Shown piece by piece: positions 15,157 through 22,278 of a stretch of DNA of 22,278 bases (the stretch's first letter is position 1; every line of letters begins with the position of its first letter). The DNA comes from Bacteroidales bacterium. GTDB lineage: Bacteria > Bacteroidota > Bacteroidia > Bacteroidales > Muribaculaceae. The notes under the pieces are model-generated. The model ran no database searches. It saw nothing but the letters and a program-made list of their open reading frames with translations, and was not told the origin of the DNA. Both the position numbers and the translations under genes were made by a program. Location: positions 1 to 22,278 of the forward strand of contig DXXK01000069.1 of NCBI GenBank assembly GCA_019416425.1. The letters run 5' to 3'.

Positions 15157-15176
15157 GCATATACTATGGTTTGGGT

Positions 15177-16379
15177 TCAGGCGCTCAGATAGAATATGCC
15201 CATATAGAGCAGGTGTGCCACGATGGCTGCGCACAGGCCTCCGATGGTATGCGCCAGGATGGCCTTGGGGGTAAGCTCGCGGTATCCCAGGGAGTCGAGC
15301 ATGGCGGTGTGTGTGCTCAGATAGCCGGACCAGCACATGCCGATGGCGGTGAACACGGCGATTGCGTTTCCGTCAATCCATCCCTGTGAGATGAAGTTCG
15401 GCACAAGTCCGAGGGCCGCGCCTACGGCTCCGAGCGCTGTAATGGGAAAGGCTATGAGGTGCGGGTCGCCGAAACCGAACAGCCATTCGAAGACGACGTT
15501 GATTTTCGAGGCGAGCCAGGGCAGTACGGCGGTGCCTTCGTAGGCGGCGCCGGTGTAGGTGCCGTCGGCCGACGGTCCGAACGTCAGCACCATGACGAGC
15601 GTACTGATGATCAGGACGCCCGGGATGATGGCCAGACCCACGTCCACACCGCTCTTGCCGCCGTCAAGCAGGGCGTTCAGTACTCGGATGAAGGTGGATT
15701 TGGTCTCGACCTTCTCCTCTTCCTCCTTCTCGATCTCCTTGGAGTCCACCACATCCTCGGTGGCGAAATGAGGATATGCCTTGATCACGAAGTACTGCAT
15801 CAGGCGCGTCGAGACGCAGCATCCCACGAAGGCGCCGGCGAATCCTACGAGCGGCTGCCAGAAGTAGCCCTGACCCACCATGAACACCATCACCAGCAGC
15901 CCCATGCCGAAGGCCGTGCCGAAGTTGGTGAGCGAGATGAACTGGAATTTCTTGAAGTAGGAGCTGAAGCGTTTGTCCTGGGCCAGCGATATTATGGCGG
16001 GATTGTCGCTGAGGAAGGTCATCACTGCTCCAAGCGATGCCACTCCGGGCAGGTTGAACAGAGGCTTCATCAGTGGCTTGAGGATTATCTCCAGCAATTT
16101 CACCACTCCGAACTCCACGAACAGGCGCCCGATGGCTCCCGTCAGCACACAGACACCCATCAGATAGAACACCGTGTTGAGCAGAAGGTCGTGGGCTGTG
16201 TTCATCAGGGTCTTGAGCATCTGAGCCACTCCCATGTTGACGCCGAGATAGTAGAAGAGCGCGAACACGCAAGTCAGGCACGTTATACCCGAGATGACGG
16301 TGCGTGTGGTGGATTTCGTTTTCTTTTTTGCCGGGGCTTCGGTGGTTTCCGACATTCCGTTTGGAGCTATGCTGTCCAT
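15177..16379 (-). CDS. Gate/nucleoside-recognition-type inner membrane protein
   Basis: A 400-residue polytopic membrane protein with a soluble Lys/Thr-rich N-terminus and about nine hydrophobic segments. Residues about 75-205 and 245-395 look like two Gate (nucleoside-recognition) half-repeats. The first has the conserved loop LSDNPAIISLAQDKRF (123-138). The second has LGLVPNFISQGW in the matching position. A highly charged cytoplasmic loop (KEIEKEEEEKVETK, about 214-227) joins them. Relatives are annotated as YjiH-like or CD0519/CD1768-type membrane proteins; the substrate is not established. It begins 31 bases after the stop of the outer-membrane barrel gene and shares its promoter. Confidence 0.75.
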   Translation of the reverse strand: MDSIAPNGMSETTEAPAKKKTKSTTRTVISGITCLTCVFALFYYLGVNMGVAQMLKTLMNTAHDLLLNTVFYLMGVCVLTGAIGRLFVEFGVVKLLEIILKPLMKPLFNLPGVASLGAVMTFLSDNPAIISLAQDKRFSSYFKKFQFISLTNFGTAFGMGLLVMVFMVGQGYFWQPLVGFAGAFVGCCVSTRLMQYFVIKAYPHFATEDVVDSKEIEKEEEEKVETKSTFIRVLNALLDGGKSGVDVGLAIIPGVLIISTLVMVLTFGPSADGTYTGAAYEGTAVLPWLASKINVVFEWLFGFGDPHLIAFPITALGAVGAALGLVPNFISQGWIDGNAIAVFTAIGMCWSGYLSTHTAMLDSLGYRELTPKAILAHTIGGLCAAIVAHLLYMGIFYLSA

Positions 16380-16410
16380 GGCTTGATAGGTCTTAAGGAT
16401 GATGTAGTTG

Positions 16411-17478
16411 TTATTTCTTCTTTACGCCGAACACGTCCATTGTCCAGGTTATGCCGGCGTCGAGGACCGTGGTCTTGTCCTGCATGACATCTCCGGTATT
16501 GGCGTTGCTTCCCCAGCTGTAGTAACAGTTGGCGTGCAGACGGAGGCTGGTTCGCCGTTTACGGAGGGGATAGAACTCCAGTCCTGCGCCAGCCATGTTC
16601 AGCTCCGTACCGTTCAGGACGCAGAGGTCGGCGCCGGTGCCGCTCTTGTTGACGTCGTAGGTGTATTTGGCATGTATACGCCATGCTGGATGGGGTCGGT
16701 AGGCAACCTCGCCGACTATCGACATGTCACGGCCCAGGAATGCCTGATGGGACCCCGCGCGGTTCATCAGGTCAAGCTCGATGGCGACGTTGCCGATGTC
16801 GAATCTGTTGCCCAGCGATATGTAACTGATGTAGCGGCCGCGGTCGTATTCCATAAGGTTGACTGAACATAGGGCATGGTAGATGCCGTAATGGCCATTC
16901 CAGAATAGGTTGTAGCCGTACATGTTGCGGTTGGCCGATGTGTGGAAAGGACTCTGCGCCACCTGGATGGTGAGCTGCGAGCCTTTGCCGATCCTCATCC
17001 CTGCCTGCACTCCAAGCTGGAAACAGTTGATGTTGTTCCAGAACACCGATGCGCTGTAGATGTTGACGGGGTAGCGGTCGTACTCCCAGCCTCCGATGGC
17101 CACGACCTCCTTGCCGGCCGAGAAATTGAATCCGCGCCATGCGTAATCCACGTATATCCAGTCCGTGGCGTCGAAGAATGAGGCGTCCTTATGAGGCTTG
17201 TTGAGTCGTTGCCGCCAGGAGTAGGTCAGACCGGGGATGATCTCGCCGTCCACGCGAAACAACAGGTATTTACCCTGGAATCCGGAATTTGAGTTGTCGG
17301 TCGCGCCGTCGTTCCAGACGTTTTGCCAGTCTAATCGGACATCGGTGGTGAGGTGCACGTAGTCATGCGTGACCACGTGTGGTGAGTTGCTTTCCCGGTA
17401 TGGATCGGTATCGTTGGCGCCCATCACTGGGAATGCTGTCAGGATCAGGACGGTTGAGGCTGTTCTGAACAGGTTCAT
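16411..17478 (-). CDS. Outer-membrane beta-barrel (porin-like) protein
   Basis: A 355-residue product from ATG 17478, chosen because it begins a signal peptide (MNLFRTASTVLILTAFPVMGA); an in-frame ATG 20 codons earlier would put a charged stretch first and lie at or before the predicted transcription start. The mature part alternates polar and aromatic residues in many short strands (for example RFDIGNVAIELDLMN, WRIHAKYTYDVN, SLRLHANCYYSWG). It ends with a typical last strand (TTVLDAGITWTMDVFGVKKK), although the extreme C-terminus is lysine rather than an aromatic residue. The pattern resembles phosphate-selective porin O/P-like proteins of Bacteroidetes. It is the first gene of a two-gene operon with the Gate protein. 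Confidence 0.75.
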   Translation of the reverse strand: MNLFRTASTVLILTAFPVMGANDTDPYRESNSPHVVTHDYVHLTTDVRLDWQNVWNDGATDNSNSGFQGKYLLFRVDGEIIPGLTYSWRQRLNKPHKDASFFDATDWIYVDYAWRGFNFSAGKEVVAIGGWEYDRYPVNIYSASVFWNNINCFQLGVQAGMRIGKGSQLTIQVAQSPFHTSANRNMYGYNLFWNGHYGIYHALCSVNLMEYDRGRYISYISLGNRFDIGNVAIELDLMNRAGSHQAFLGRDMSIVGEVAYRPHPAWRIHAKYTYDVNKSGTGADLCVLNGTELNMAGAGLEFYPLRKRRTSLRLHANCYYSWGSNANTGDVMQDKTTVLDAGITWTMDVFGVKKK

Positions 17479-17535
17479 GGTATTTAGATTTCGGTTCGGT
17501 CGACATCCTGTGCGAATGTCTTTGTGTATCGACTG

Positions 17536-17568
17536 CAAATTTAATAATTAAATTTCATGAAACGCAAA
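17536..17568 (-). promoter_or_regulatory. Bacteroidetes-type promoter of the barrel/Gate operon
   Basis: On the minus strand TTTG (17568-17565) is followed by 21 bases and TAAATTTG (17543-17536). Transcription should start near 17529, giving a leader of about 50 bases to ATG 17478. The -33 element lies only about 10 bases from the T-run of the upstream mdh terminator. Confidence 0.75.
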
Positions 17569-17577
17569 CATTGGACT

Positions 17578-17612
17578 AAAAAAATTAAGGCGCGTCCGTA
17601 TGGACGCGCCTT
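17578..17612 (-). terminator. Terminator of mdh
   Basis: A perfect 11-bp stem, AAGGCGCGTCC (17587-17597) with GGACGCGCCTT (17602-17612), has a four-base loop. On the minus strand it is followed by AATTTTTTT (17586-17578). It sits 27 bases after the mdh stop. Confidence 0.9.
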
Positions 17613-17638
17613 TGTTTGGACTATGCATCACGCAATGA

Positions 17639-18652
17639 TCAGTGGATGTTGGGGTTGATCTCGTTCCACTTGTCGACGGGGGGCAGAATGCCCATGCTGA
17701 TGATCTCGTCGCGCATCTTGCAGAGATGCTTGTAGCTTGCCTCAAGAGCGGCCAGTTCCTCGGCGGTTCCGGTGAAGGGCTTGGTGTAGACACCGTCGGA
17801 AGTCACGCGCGACGGCATGGCCATCATCACGTGGTTGAAGCGGTCGGAGTCGGCGTAGCAGCCAACGGGATAGTCGAACTCCTCGCCGCCCATGGCGGCT
17901 TCCATCATCTTGATGGACAGGTAGGCCGGACTCTGGAAGGAGCTGCGGCGACGCAGTTCGATGATCTTGGCGCCACCCTGGGTTACTTCCTTCTGCATGA
18001 GCTGCCATTCCTCCATGGAGAGGCCCCTGCCGTTGCATACGGCCTTGCCCTCGATGATGTCGGTCAGCTTGACGCCGTCAACCGTGGTCGGAGTCGAGAA
18101 GACAGCCATCTTCTCGCCGTGGCCGCCGTAGGTGTAGGCGTTCTTGACCAGGCTCTGGCTGATGCCGAAGTGTGCGGCCAGCGCTTCCTTCAGGCGCGTG
18201 GAGTCAAGCGCGGCGAGTGTGGCTACCTGGTTGGGCTTCAAGCCGCTGTGGATCAATGCTACAAGGCCCGTGATGTCGGCCGGGTTGAAGATGACTACAA
18301 GGAACTTGCAGTCGGGGCAGTATTTCTTGATGTTCTGTCCCAGCTCCTCGGCTACCTTGGAGTTGCCTGCCAGCAGGTCCTCGCGGGTCATGCCCTCCTT
18401 ACGGGGTGCGCCTCCCGAAGAGATGACATATTTGGCATCCTTGAATGCCTCGGCCGGGTCGGTAGTGCTGGTGATGGTGGCCTCGTCGAAGCCACACTGA
18501 CGCATTTCCTTGGCTACGCCCTCGGCGCTGAATACGTCATACAGACATACGTTGGAGCTGAGACCAAGCATCAGAGCGGTCTGGGCCATGTTCGAGCCGA
18601 TCATGCCGGCGGCGCCGACAATCACAAGCTTCTCATCTGTCAGAAATTTCAT
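17639..18652 (-). CDS. mdh: Malate dehydrogenase (337-residue Bacteroidales type)
   Basis: A cytosolic NAD-dependent dehydrogenase interconverting oxaloacetate and malate. In Bacteroidales it feeds the reductive branch to fumarate, succinate and propionate. The Rossmann loop is GAAGMIGS (13-20). The substrate-loop arginines are R84 and R90 (GAPRKEGMTREDLL), matching malate rather than lactate specificity. FNPADI (122-127), the catalytic Asp150 with substrate Arg153 (AALDSTRLK), and catalytic His178 (YGGHGEKM) are present. The sequence matches the distinct longer mdh found in Bacteroidales. It is monocistronic, with a terminator right behind it and a promoter interleaved with that of radA. Confidence 0.93.
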   Translation of the reverse strand: MKFLTDEKLVIVGAAGMIGSNMAQTALMLGLSSNVCLYDVFSAEGVAKEMRQCGFDEATITSTTDPAEAFKDAKYVISSGGAPRKEGMTREDLLAGNSKVAEELGQNIKKYCPDCKFLVVIFNPADITGLVALIHSGLKPNQVATLAALDSTRLKEALAAHFGISQSLVKNAYTYGGHGEKMAVFSTPTTVDGVKLTDIIEGKAVCNGRGLSMEEWQLMQKEVTQGGAKIIELRRRSSFQSPAYLSIKMMEAAMGGEEFDYPVGCYADSDRFNHVMMAMPSRVTSDGVYTKPFTGTAEELAALEASYKHLCKMRDEIISMGILPPVDKWNEINPNIH

Positions 18653-18750
18653 TGCTTTGTGTTTTTATATGGGTTATAACTGTTTTTCAATGGTCCGATG
18701 GGACTTCCGTCTTATGTTATTACACGTTTCGGTAACGAAAGTTCCAACGT

Positions 18751-18783
18751 TTTCGCAAATTTAATAACTTTTTTGTATTTTTG
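18751..18783 (+). promoter_or_regulatory. Promoter of radA, interleaved with the mdh promoter
   Basis: A perfect -7 box TATTTTTG (18776-18783) has TTTCG (18751-18755), a one-base variant of the -33 element, 20 bases upstream. Transcription would start near 18790, leaving a leader of under 10 bases before ATG 18798, close to leaderless. Confidence 0.6.
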
Positions 18784-18787
18784 CAAA
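18756..18787 (-). promoter_or_regulatory. Promoter of mdh, interleaved with the radA promoter
   Basis: On the minus strand TTTG (18787-18784) is followed by 20 bases and TAAATTTG (18763-18756). Predicted transcription start is near 18749, giving a leader of roughly 97 bases before ATG 18652. The whole element lies on the same DNA as the plus-strand promoter. Confidence 0.7.
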
Positions 18788-18797
18788 TGAAAAAGCT

Positions 18798-20168
18798 ATG
18801 AAGACAAAAACAGTATATTTCTGCAATAACTGCGGGGCGGAAAGTCCGAAATGGGTAGGGCGCTGTCCGGCATGCGGCGAATGGAACACGATGGTGGAGG
18901 AAAAGGTCACCACCGACACCAAAGGCCGCAAAAAGGGACTGGTGCGAAGCACCAAGCCTGTGCGCCTGTCGGAGATAGAGGTTAACGAGGAGATGCGCAT
19001 GCGTATGCCCAGCTCCGAACTGAACCGCGTCCTGGGGGGCGGTCTTGTGGCCGGCAGCCTCACGCTGATCGGCGGCGAGCCTGGTATCGGCAAGTCGACG
19101 CTGTTGCTGCAGAACATCCTGTCCATCCGTGGACGGAGAATCCTGTACATCTCCGGCGAGGAGAGCGCGTCGCAGCTCAAGCTTCGCGCCGACCGCCTGG
19201 GCAAGGTGTCGGAGAACACCTATATATTATGTGAGACCCAGCTGGACGCCATCTTCGCGCAGATCGAGGCCGTCAAGCCCGAGCTGATAGTGGTGGATTC
19301 CATCCAGACCATCATGTCCACCGAGATCGAGTCGGCGGCAGGCAGCGTGTCACAGGTGCGCGAGTGCGCCGCGTCGCTGCTGCGCTATGCCAAGGAGTCC
19401 GGTGTCCCGGTCATTCTGGTGGGACATATTAATAAGGAGGGCGCAATTGCCGGGCCTAAGGTGCTGGAGCATATAGTCGACACGGTGCTGCAGTTCGAGG
19501 GTGACCGGCAGTACCTGTACCGCCTGCTCCGGGCCATCAAGAACCGCTTCGGATCCACCAATGAGATCGGTATATATGAGATGGTGGACCATGGTCTGCG
19601 CGAGGTGAAGAATCCTTCGGAGATGCTTCTGTCGGAGAACCGCGAGGAGGAAATGAGCGGAATGGCTATCGGAGTGACCATGGAGGGTGTCCGCGCTTTT
19701 CTGGTCGAGGTCCAGGCTCTGGTCTCGACTGCGGCTTACGGTACGCCTCAGCGCTCGGTCACAGGTTTTGACCAGAGGCGTCTCAACATGTTGCTGGCTG
19801 TCCTGGAGAAGCGTTCGCGTCTGCGTCTGGGGCAGAAGGATGTGTTCCTGAATATAGCGGGTGGACTGAAGGTGACCGACCCGGCGCTGGACCTGGCAGT
19901 GGTGGCAGCGGTGATGTCGTCCAATTTCGACGTGGCTTTGCCTCCGCGCACTGCATTCGCAGGCGAGGTCGGACTGTCGGGCGAGGTGAGGACTGTGACC
20001 CGCATGGAGCAGCGTGTGGCCGAGGCCGAGAAGCTTGGCTTCAACACCATATATATACCCAAGGGCAATCTGAAGGGCGTTCGAGGCAATTTCAAGATAG
20101 ATATTGTCGAGGTGGGGAAGGTACAGGAACTGCCGCAGTACCTGTTTGTGCGCCGTCAGGAGGACTGA
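18798..20168 (+). CDS. radA: DNA repair protein RadA
   Basis: RadA (Sms) is a RecA-like ATPase that promotes branch migration during recombination and repair. The 456-residue product has all landmarks: an N-terminal four-cysteine zinc finger (C9, C12, C23, C26), Walker A GEPGIGKS (93-100), Walker B-like ELIVVDSIQT, the RadA-specific KNRFG motif (248-252), and a C-terminal Lon-protease-like domain (about 285-450) without expected proteolysis. An ATG 11 bases upstream (18787) runs straight into a stop, so 18798 is the start. The FtsE-like gene follows after 25 bases and is probably co-transcribed. Confidence 0.96.
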   Translation: MKTKTVYFCNNCGAESPKWVGRCPACGEWNTMVEEKVTTDTKGRKKGLVRSTKPVRLSEIEVNEEMRMRMPSSELNRVLGGGLVAGSLTLIGGEPGIGKSTLLLQNILSIRGRRILYISGEESASQLKLRADRLGKVSENTYILCETQLDAIFAQIEAVKPELIVVDSIQTIMSTEIESAAGSVSQVRECAASLLRYAKESGVPVILVGHINKEGAIAGPKVLEHIVDTVLQFEGDRQYLYRLLRAIKNRFGSTNEIGIYEMVDHGLREVKNPSEMLLSENREEEMSGMAIGVTMEGVRAFLVEVQALVSTAAYGTPQRSVTGFDQRRLNMLLAVLEKRSRLRLGQKDVFLNIAGGLKVTDPALDLAVVAAVMSSNFDVALPPRTAFAGEVGLSGEVRTVTRMEQRVAEAEKLGFNTIYIPKGNLKGVRGNFKIDIVEVGKVQELPQYLFVRRQED

Positions 20169-20193
20169 AAGGTTGAATTAATTTTGCAATAAG

Positions 20194-20850
20194 ATGTTGG
20201 TAGATTATAAGAACGTCACGATTGAACGCGCCGCACGTGTGGTGCTGAAGAATATAAGTTTCCAGGTCGACGAGGGAGAGTTCTGTTACCTGACCGGACG
20301 CGTGGGCAGCGGCAAGAGCTCGCTGCTGAAGACCATGTACGCCGAGGTGGAGATTCCCGAAGGTGACCGGGCCAGGGTACTGGATTTCGACATACTGAAG
20401 CTCAGATCCAAGCAAATACCATATCTGCGCCGTGCCGTAGGAATTGTCTTTCAGGACTTCCAGTTGCTTCAGGACCGCTCGGCCGCAGCCAATCTTCGGT
20501 TTGTGCTCAAGGCCACAGGCTGGAGGGGCCGCTCGGAGATGGAGGACAGGATCGAGGAGGTGCTGAAGGCCGTAGGGATGGAGAACAAAGCCTATAAGAT
20601 GCCCCATGAGTTGAGCGGCGGCGAACAGCAGCGCGTGGTTATAGCCCGAGCGTTGCTCAACAGCCCCAAGTTGATTCTTGCAGACGAGCCCACCGGCAAC
20701 CTGGACCCTAAGACCGGATATCAGATTCTGGAACTTCTGCACAGCCTGTCGGCTCGGGGAACCGGGGTTATAATGGCAACGCACAATCTGCAGATGGTAG
20801 AGGATTTCCCGGCCAGAGTGCTCCGTTGCGAGGACAAAGCGTTGAAATAA
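20194..20850 (+). CDS. ftsE: ABC transporter ATPase, FtsE-like
   Basis: A 218-residue ATP-binding subunit. Walker A GRVGSGKS (35-42), Q-loop FQDFQLL (Q87), signature LSGGEQQR (140-147), Walker B LILADEPTGNLD (160-171) and switch His in ATHN are all intact. The FQDFQLL segment, EPTGNLDPKTG and the short length place it in the FtsE/MacB/LolD group, with FtsE as best fit; FtsE and FtsX couple divisome status to septal peptidoglycan hydrolysis. No FtsX-like permease is next to it in this window, so LolD-type or other pairing cannot be excluded. It lies 25 bases after radA. Confidence 0.8.
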   Translation: MLVDYKNVTIERAARVVLKNISFQVDEGEFCYLTGRVGSGKSSLLKTMYAEVEIPEGDRARVLDFDILKLRSKQIPYLRRAVGIVFQDFQLLQDRSAAANLRFVLKATGWRGRSEMEDRIEEVLKAVGMENKAYKMPHELSGGEQQRVVIARALLNSPKLILADEPTGNLDPKTGYQILELLHSLSARGTGVIMATHNLQMVEDFPARVLRCEDKALK

Positions 20851-21021
20851 GCCCAGGAAGTCGTTTTTTTACACGAAAATTTTTTATTACTGAAAAATTT
20901 CGGTAAATTTGCAACGAAGTCAATCCGGTTTCTTGCCGATGGCTTCGGAATATCATGAAGAACCCATGGAGATGGGTCCCAAAAAACATCCATAGACAAG
21001 AGAAAATAATATCATATCTCA
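20851..21021 (+). promoter_or_regulatory. mutA leader: -7 box, AT-rich inverted repeat and a small hairpin
   Basis: A perfect TAAATTTG -7 box (20904-20911) would start transcription near 20918 and give a leader of about 100 bases, long for this window. No TTTG is present at -33; that place is taken by an imperfect AT-rich inverted repeat (20874-20902) that could be an operator or a weak terminator for the FtsE-like gene. In the leader ACCCAT (20962-20967) pairs with ATGGGT (20972-20977) around a GGAG loop. I found no cobalamin-riboswitch B12 box even though the enzyme uses B12. Confidence 0.5.
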
Positions 21022-22278
21022 ATGGCAGAGAAAAAAGAAAAACTGTTTGACATGTTCCCGCCGGTAACCACCGAAGAGTGGATGGCGAAGATCACGACCG
21101 ACTTGAAGGGCGCCGATTTCGGCCGCAAGTTGGTTTGGCGTACAAACGAGGGCTTCGATGTCCAGCCGTTCTACCGTCTGGACGATCTGAAAGCCATTCC
21201 CCACATGGGCAGCCTTCCCGGCGAATACCCCTATGTGCGCGGAACTCGTGACAACAATGACTGGCTGATAGCCCAGACCGTCCGTGGCTGCACGCCACAG
21301 GAGATGAACGAGCATATCCGCCACATCACCGACCGTGGCGTCGAGGCTCTGAACATCAGGGTTCCCAAGGATATTGACCTGGCAGGCCTGAAGACCATCC
21401 TGGATGGAGTGGACCTGAAGAAAACAGAGGTCAACCTTAACTGCTGTCCCGGCCACGCCGCCGAGGTTGCCGCGTTGCTGGTGGAGCTGATCAACGAGCA
21501 GGGTGCAACTCAGGAGTTCCGCGGATCGATCGACTTCAATCCCTTCCGTCGCCTGCTGCGTCACGGCCTGCCTTTCCCCAAGGATATCGCCACCGAGGGC
21601 ATGAAGCTCTACGAGGCTGTCAAGCCTGTCAAGGGACTGCGTTGCTTCGCGGTTGATTCCTACCTGTTCAACAACGCCGGCGCATACATCACCCAGGAAC
21701 TGGGTTACGCTCTGGCATGGGGTGCCGAGTGGCTGAACGTCATGACCGACGCCGGTCTGACCGTCGATGAGGTGGCCAACCGCGTTCGCTTCAACATGGG
21801 CATCAGCTCCAACTATTTCATGGAGATGGCCAAGTTCCGCGCAGCCCGCATGCTGTGGGCCGAGATCGTCAAGGCCTACGATCCCAAGGACACCGACAGC
21901 TGCAAGATGTGGACACATGCCGTGACAAGCGAATTCAACCAGACTCTGTACGACGCTCATGTGAACCTGCTGCGTTCCATGACCGAGACCATGTCGGCCG
22001 CTCTGGCCGGTGTTGACTCCATCGAGACGCTGCCGTTCGACAAGTGCTACACCTGTCCCGACGAGTTCTCGGAGCGCATCGCGCGTAACCAGCAGGTTCT
22101 GCTGCGCGATGAGTCGCACCTGAACAAGGTCGTAGACCCTGCCGGCGGTTCCTACTACATCGAGACCCTGACCGCGTCCATCGCCAAGGTGGCGTGGAAG
22201 CTCTTCAACGAGGTTGAGGATAACGGCGGTTTCGCCGCTATGCTGGGCCGTGGCGAGATACAGGCAAAGGTCAACGAG
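21022..22278 (+). CDS. mutA: Methylmalonyl-CoA mutase small subunit (3' end beyond window)
   Basis: MutA is the non-catalytic small subunit of the B12-dependent mutase that interconverts succinyl-CoA and methylmalonyl-CoA, leading to propionate. ATG 21022 opens a frame of 419 codons to the window edge; the full protein is usually about 610-640 residues, so the C-terminal third is missing. Visible features include the N-terminal LFDMFPPVTTEEWMAKI segment, VRGTRDNNDWLIAQTV in the TIM-barrel region, GSIDFNPFRRLLRHG, and VVDPAGGSYYIETLT near the truncated end. The catalytic large subunit (mutB) would be expected just downstream, outside the window. Malate dehydrogenase nearby serves the same fermentation route. 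Confidence 0.92.
   Translation, partial: MAEKKEKLFDMFPPVTTEEWMAKITTDLKGADFGRKLVWRTNEGFDVQPFYRLDDLKAIPHMGSLPGEYPYVRGTRDNNDWLIAQTVRGCTPQEMNEHIRHITDRGVEALNIRVPKDIDLAGLKTILDGVDLKKTEVNLNCCPGHAAEVAALLVELINEQGATQEFRGSIDFNPFRRLLRHGLPFPKDIATEGMKLYEAVKPVKGLRCFAVDSYLFNNAGAYITQELGYALAWGAEWLNVMTDAGLTVDEVANRVRFNMGISSNYFMEMAKFRAARMLWAEIVKAYDPKDTDSCKMWTHAVTSEFNQTLYDAHVNLLRSMTETMSAALAGVDSIETLPFDKCYTCPDEFSERIARNQQVLLRDESHLNKVVDPAGGSYYIETLTASIAKVAWKLFNEVEDNGGFAAMLGRGEIQAKVNE

Noticed and set aside
17479..17538. Upstream ATG extending the barrel protein by 20 residues
   Set aside because: It would bury the signal peptide behind a charged stretch and begins upstream of the predicted transcription start near 17529.
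20179..20186. TAATTTTG just before the FtsE-like gene
   Set aside because: No -33 element at 19-21 bases; the nearest TTTG is 30 bases away. Co-transcription with radA is more likely.
20912..21021. Cobalamin riboswitch upstream of mutA
   Set aside because: No B12-box sequence and the leader is too short for a full cobalamin riboswitch.

Overview
The window looks like chromosomal DNA from a Bacteroidales bacterium with a fairly high GC content; Muribaculaceae is my best guess, by inference only. The evidence is: (i) recognisable phylum-typical proteins (the 337-residue malate dehydrogenase, the DUF5106-thioredoxin protein, an SCSDD-type lipoprotein, methylmalonyl-CoA mutase small subunit); (ii) six promoters of the Bacteroidetes type (TTTG near -33, 19-21 bases, TAnnTTTG near -7); (iii) almost no Shine-Dalgarno sequences. 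No phage, insertion sequence, CRISPR array, tRNA or rRNA was seen.

Region 1 (1-8562, all minus strand) is a ten-gene run read from one promoter at 8531-8562: a BadF/NagK-type sugar kinase, an exported DUF5106-thioredoxin protein, a DoxX membrane protein, MnmA, a bifunctional-nuclease (BFN/UVR) protein, ArgR, an ArgC-like protein that has lost the catalytic cysteine, a short SSB, SpeA (arginine decarboxylase) and TruA (cut by the window edge). Gaps are 1-31 bases and the last pair overlaps by one base. ArgR, the ArgC-like protein and SpeA make an arginine-centred sub-block; MnmA and TruA are tRNA modification enzymes.

Region 2 (8563-12123) holds a secreted leucine-rich-repeat protein with twelve exact 21-residue repeats (minus), a small membrane protein (minus), an SPFH/band-7 membrane protein (plus) and a six-segment ion channel (minus) with a non-canonical selectivity filter. 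The last two genes overlap tail to tail.

Region 3 (12124-17612) holds a large exported six-hairpin glycosidase-like protein with a C-terminal carbohydrate-binding-like domain (minus, own promoter and terminator), a small probable surface lipoprotein (plus, own terminator), and a two-gene minus operon of an outer-membrane beta-barrel protein and an inner-membrane Gate/nucleoside-recognition protein, which may form a transport pair.

Region 4 (17639-22278) holds malate dehydrogenase (minus) and divergent radA (plus), whose two promoters occupy the same 37 bases, then an FtsE-like ABC ATPase and the 5' two-thirds of mutA (methylmalonyl-CoA mutase small subunit). Malate dehydrogenase and MutA both serve the reductive oxaloacetate-to-succinate-to-propionate route typical of these fermenters.

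No wholly new system is evident. The best leads are the catalytically dead ArgC homologue beside an atypical ArgR, the unusual channel filter, the interleaved mdh/radA promoters and the barrel/Gate protein pair.
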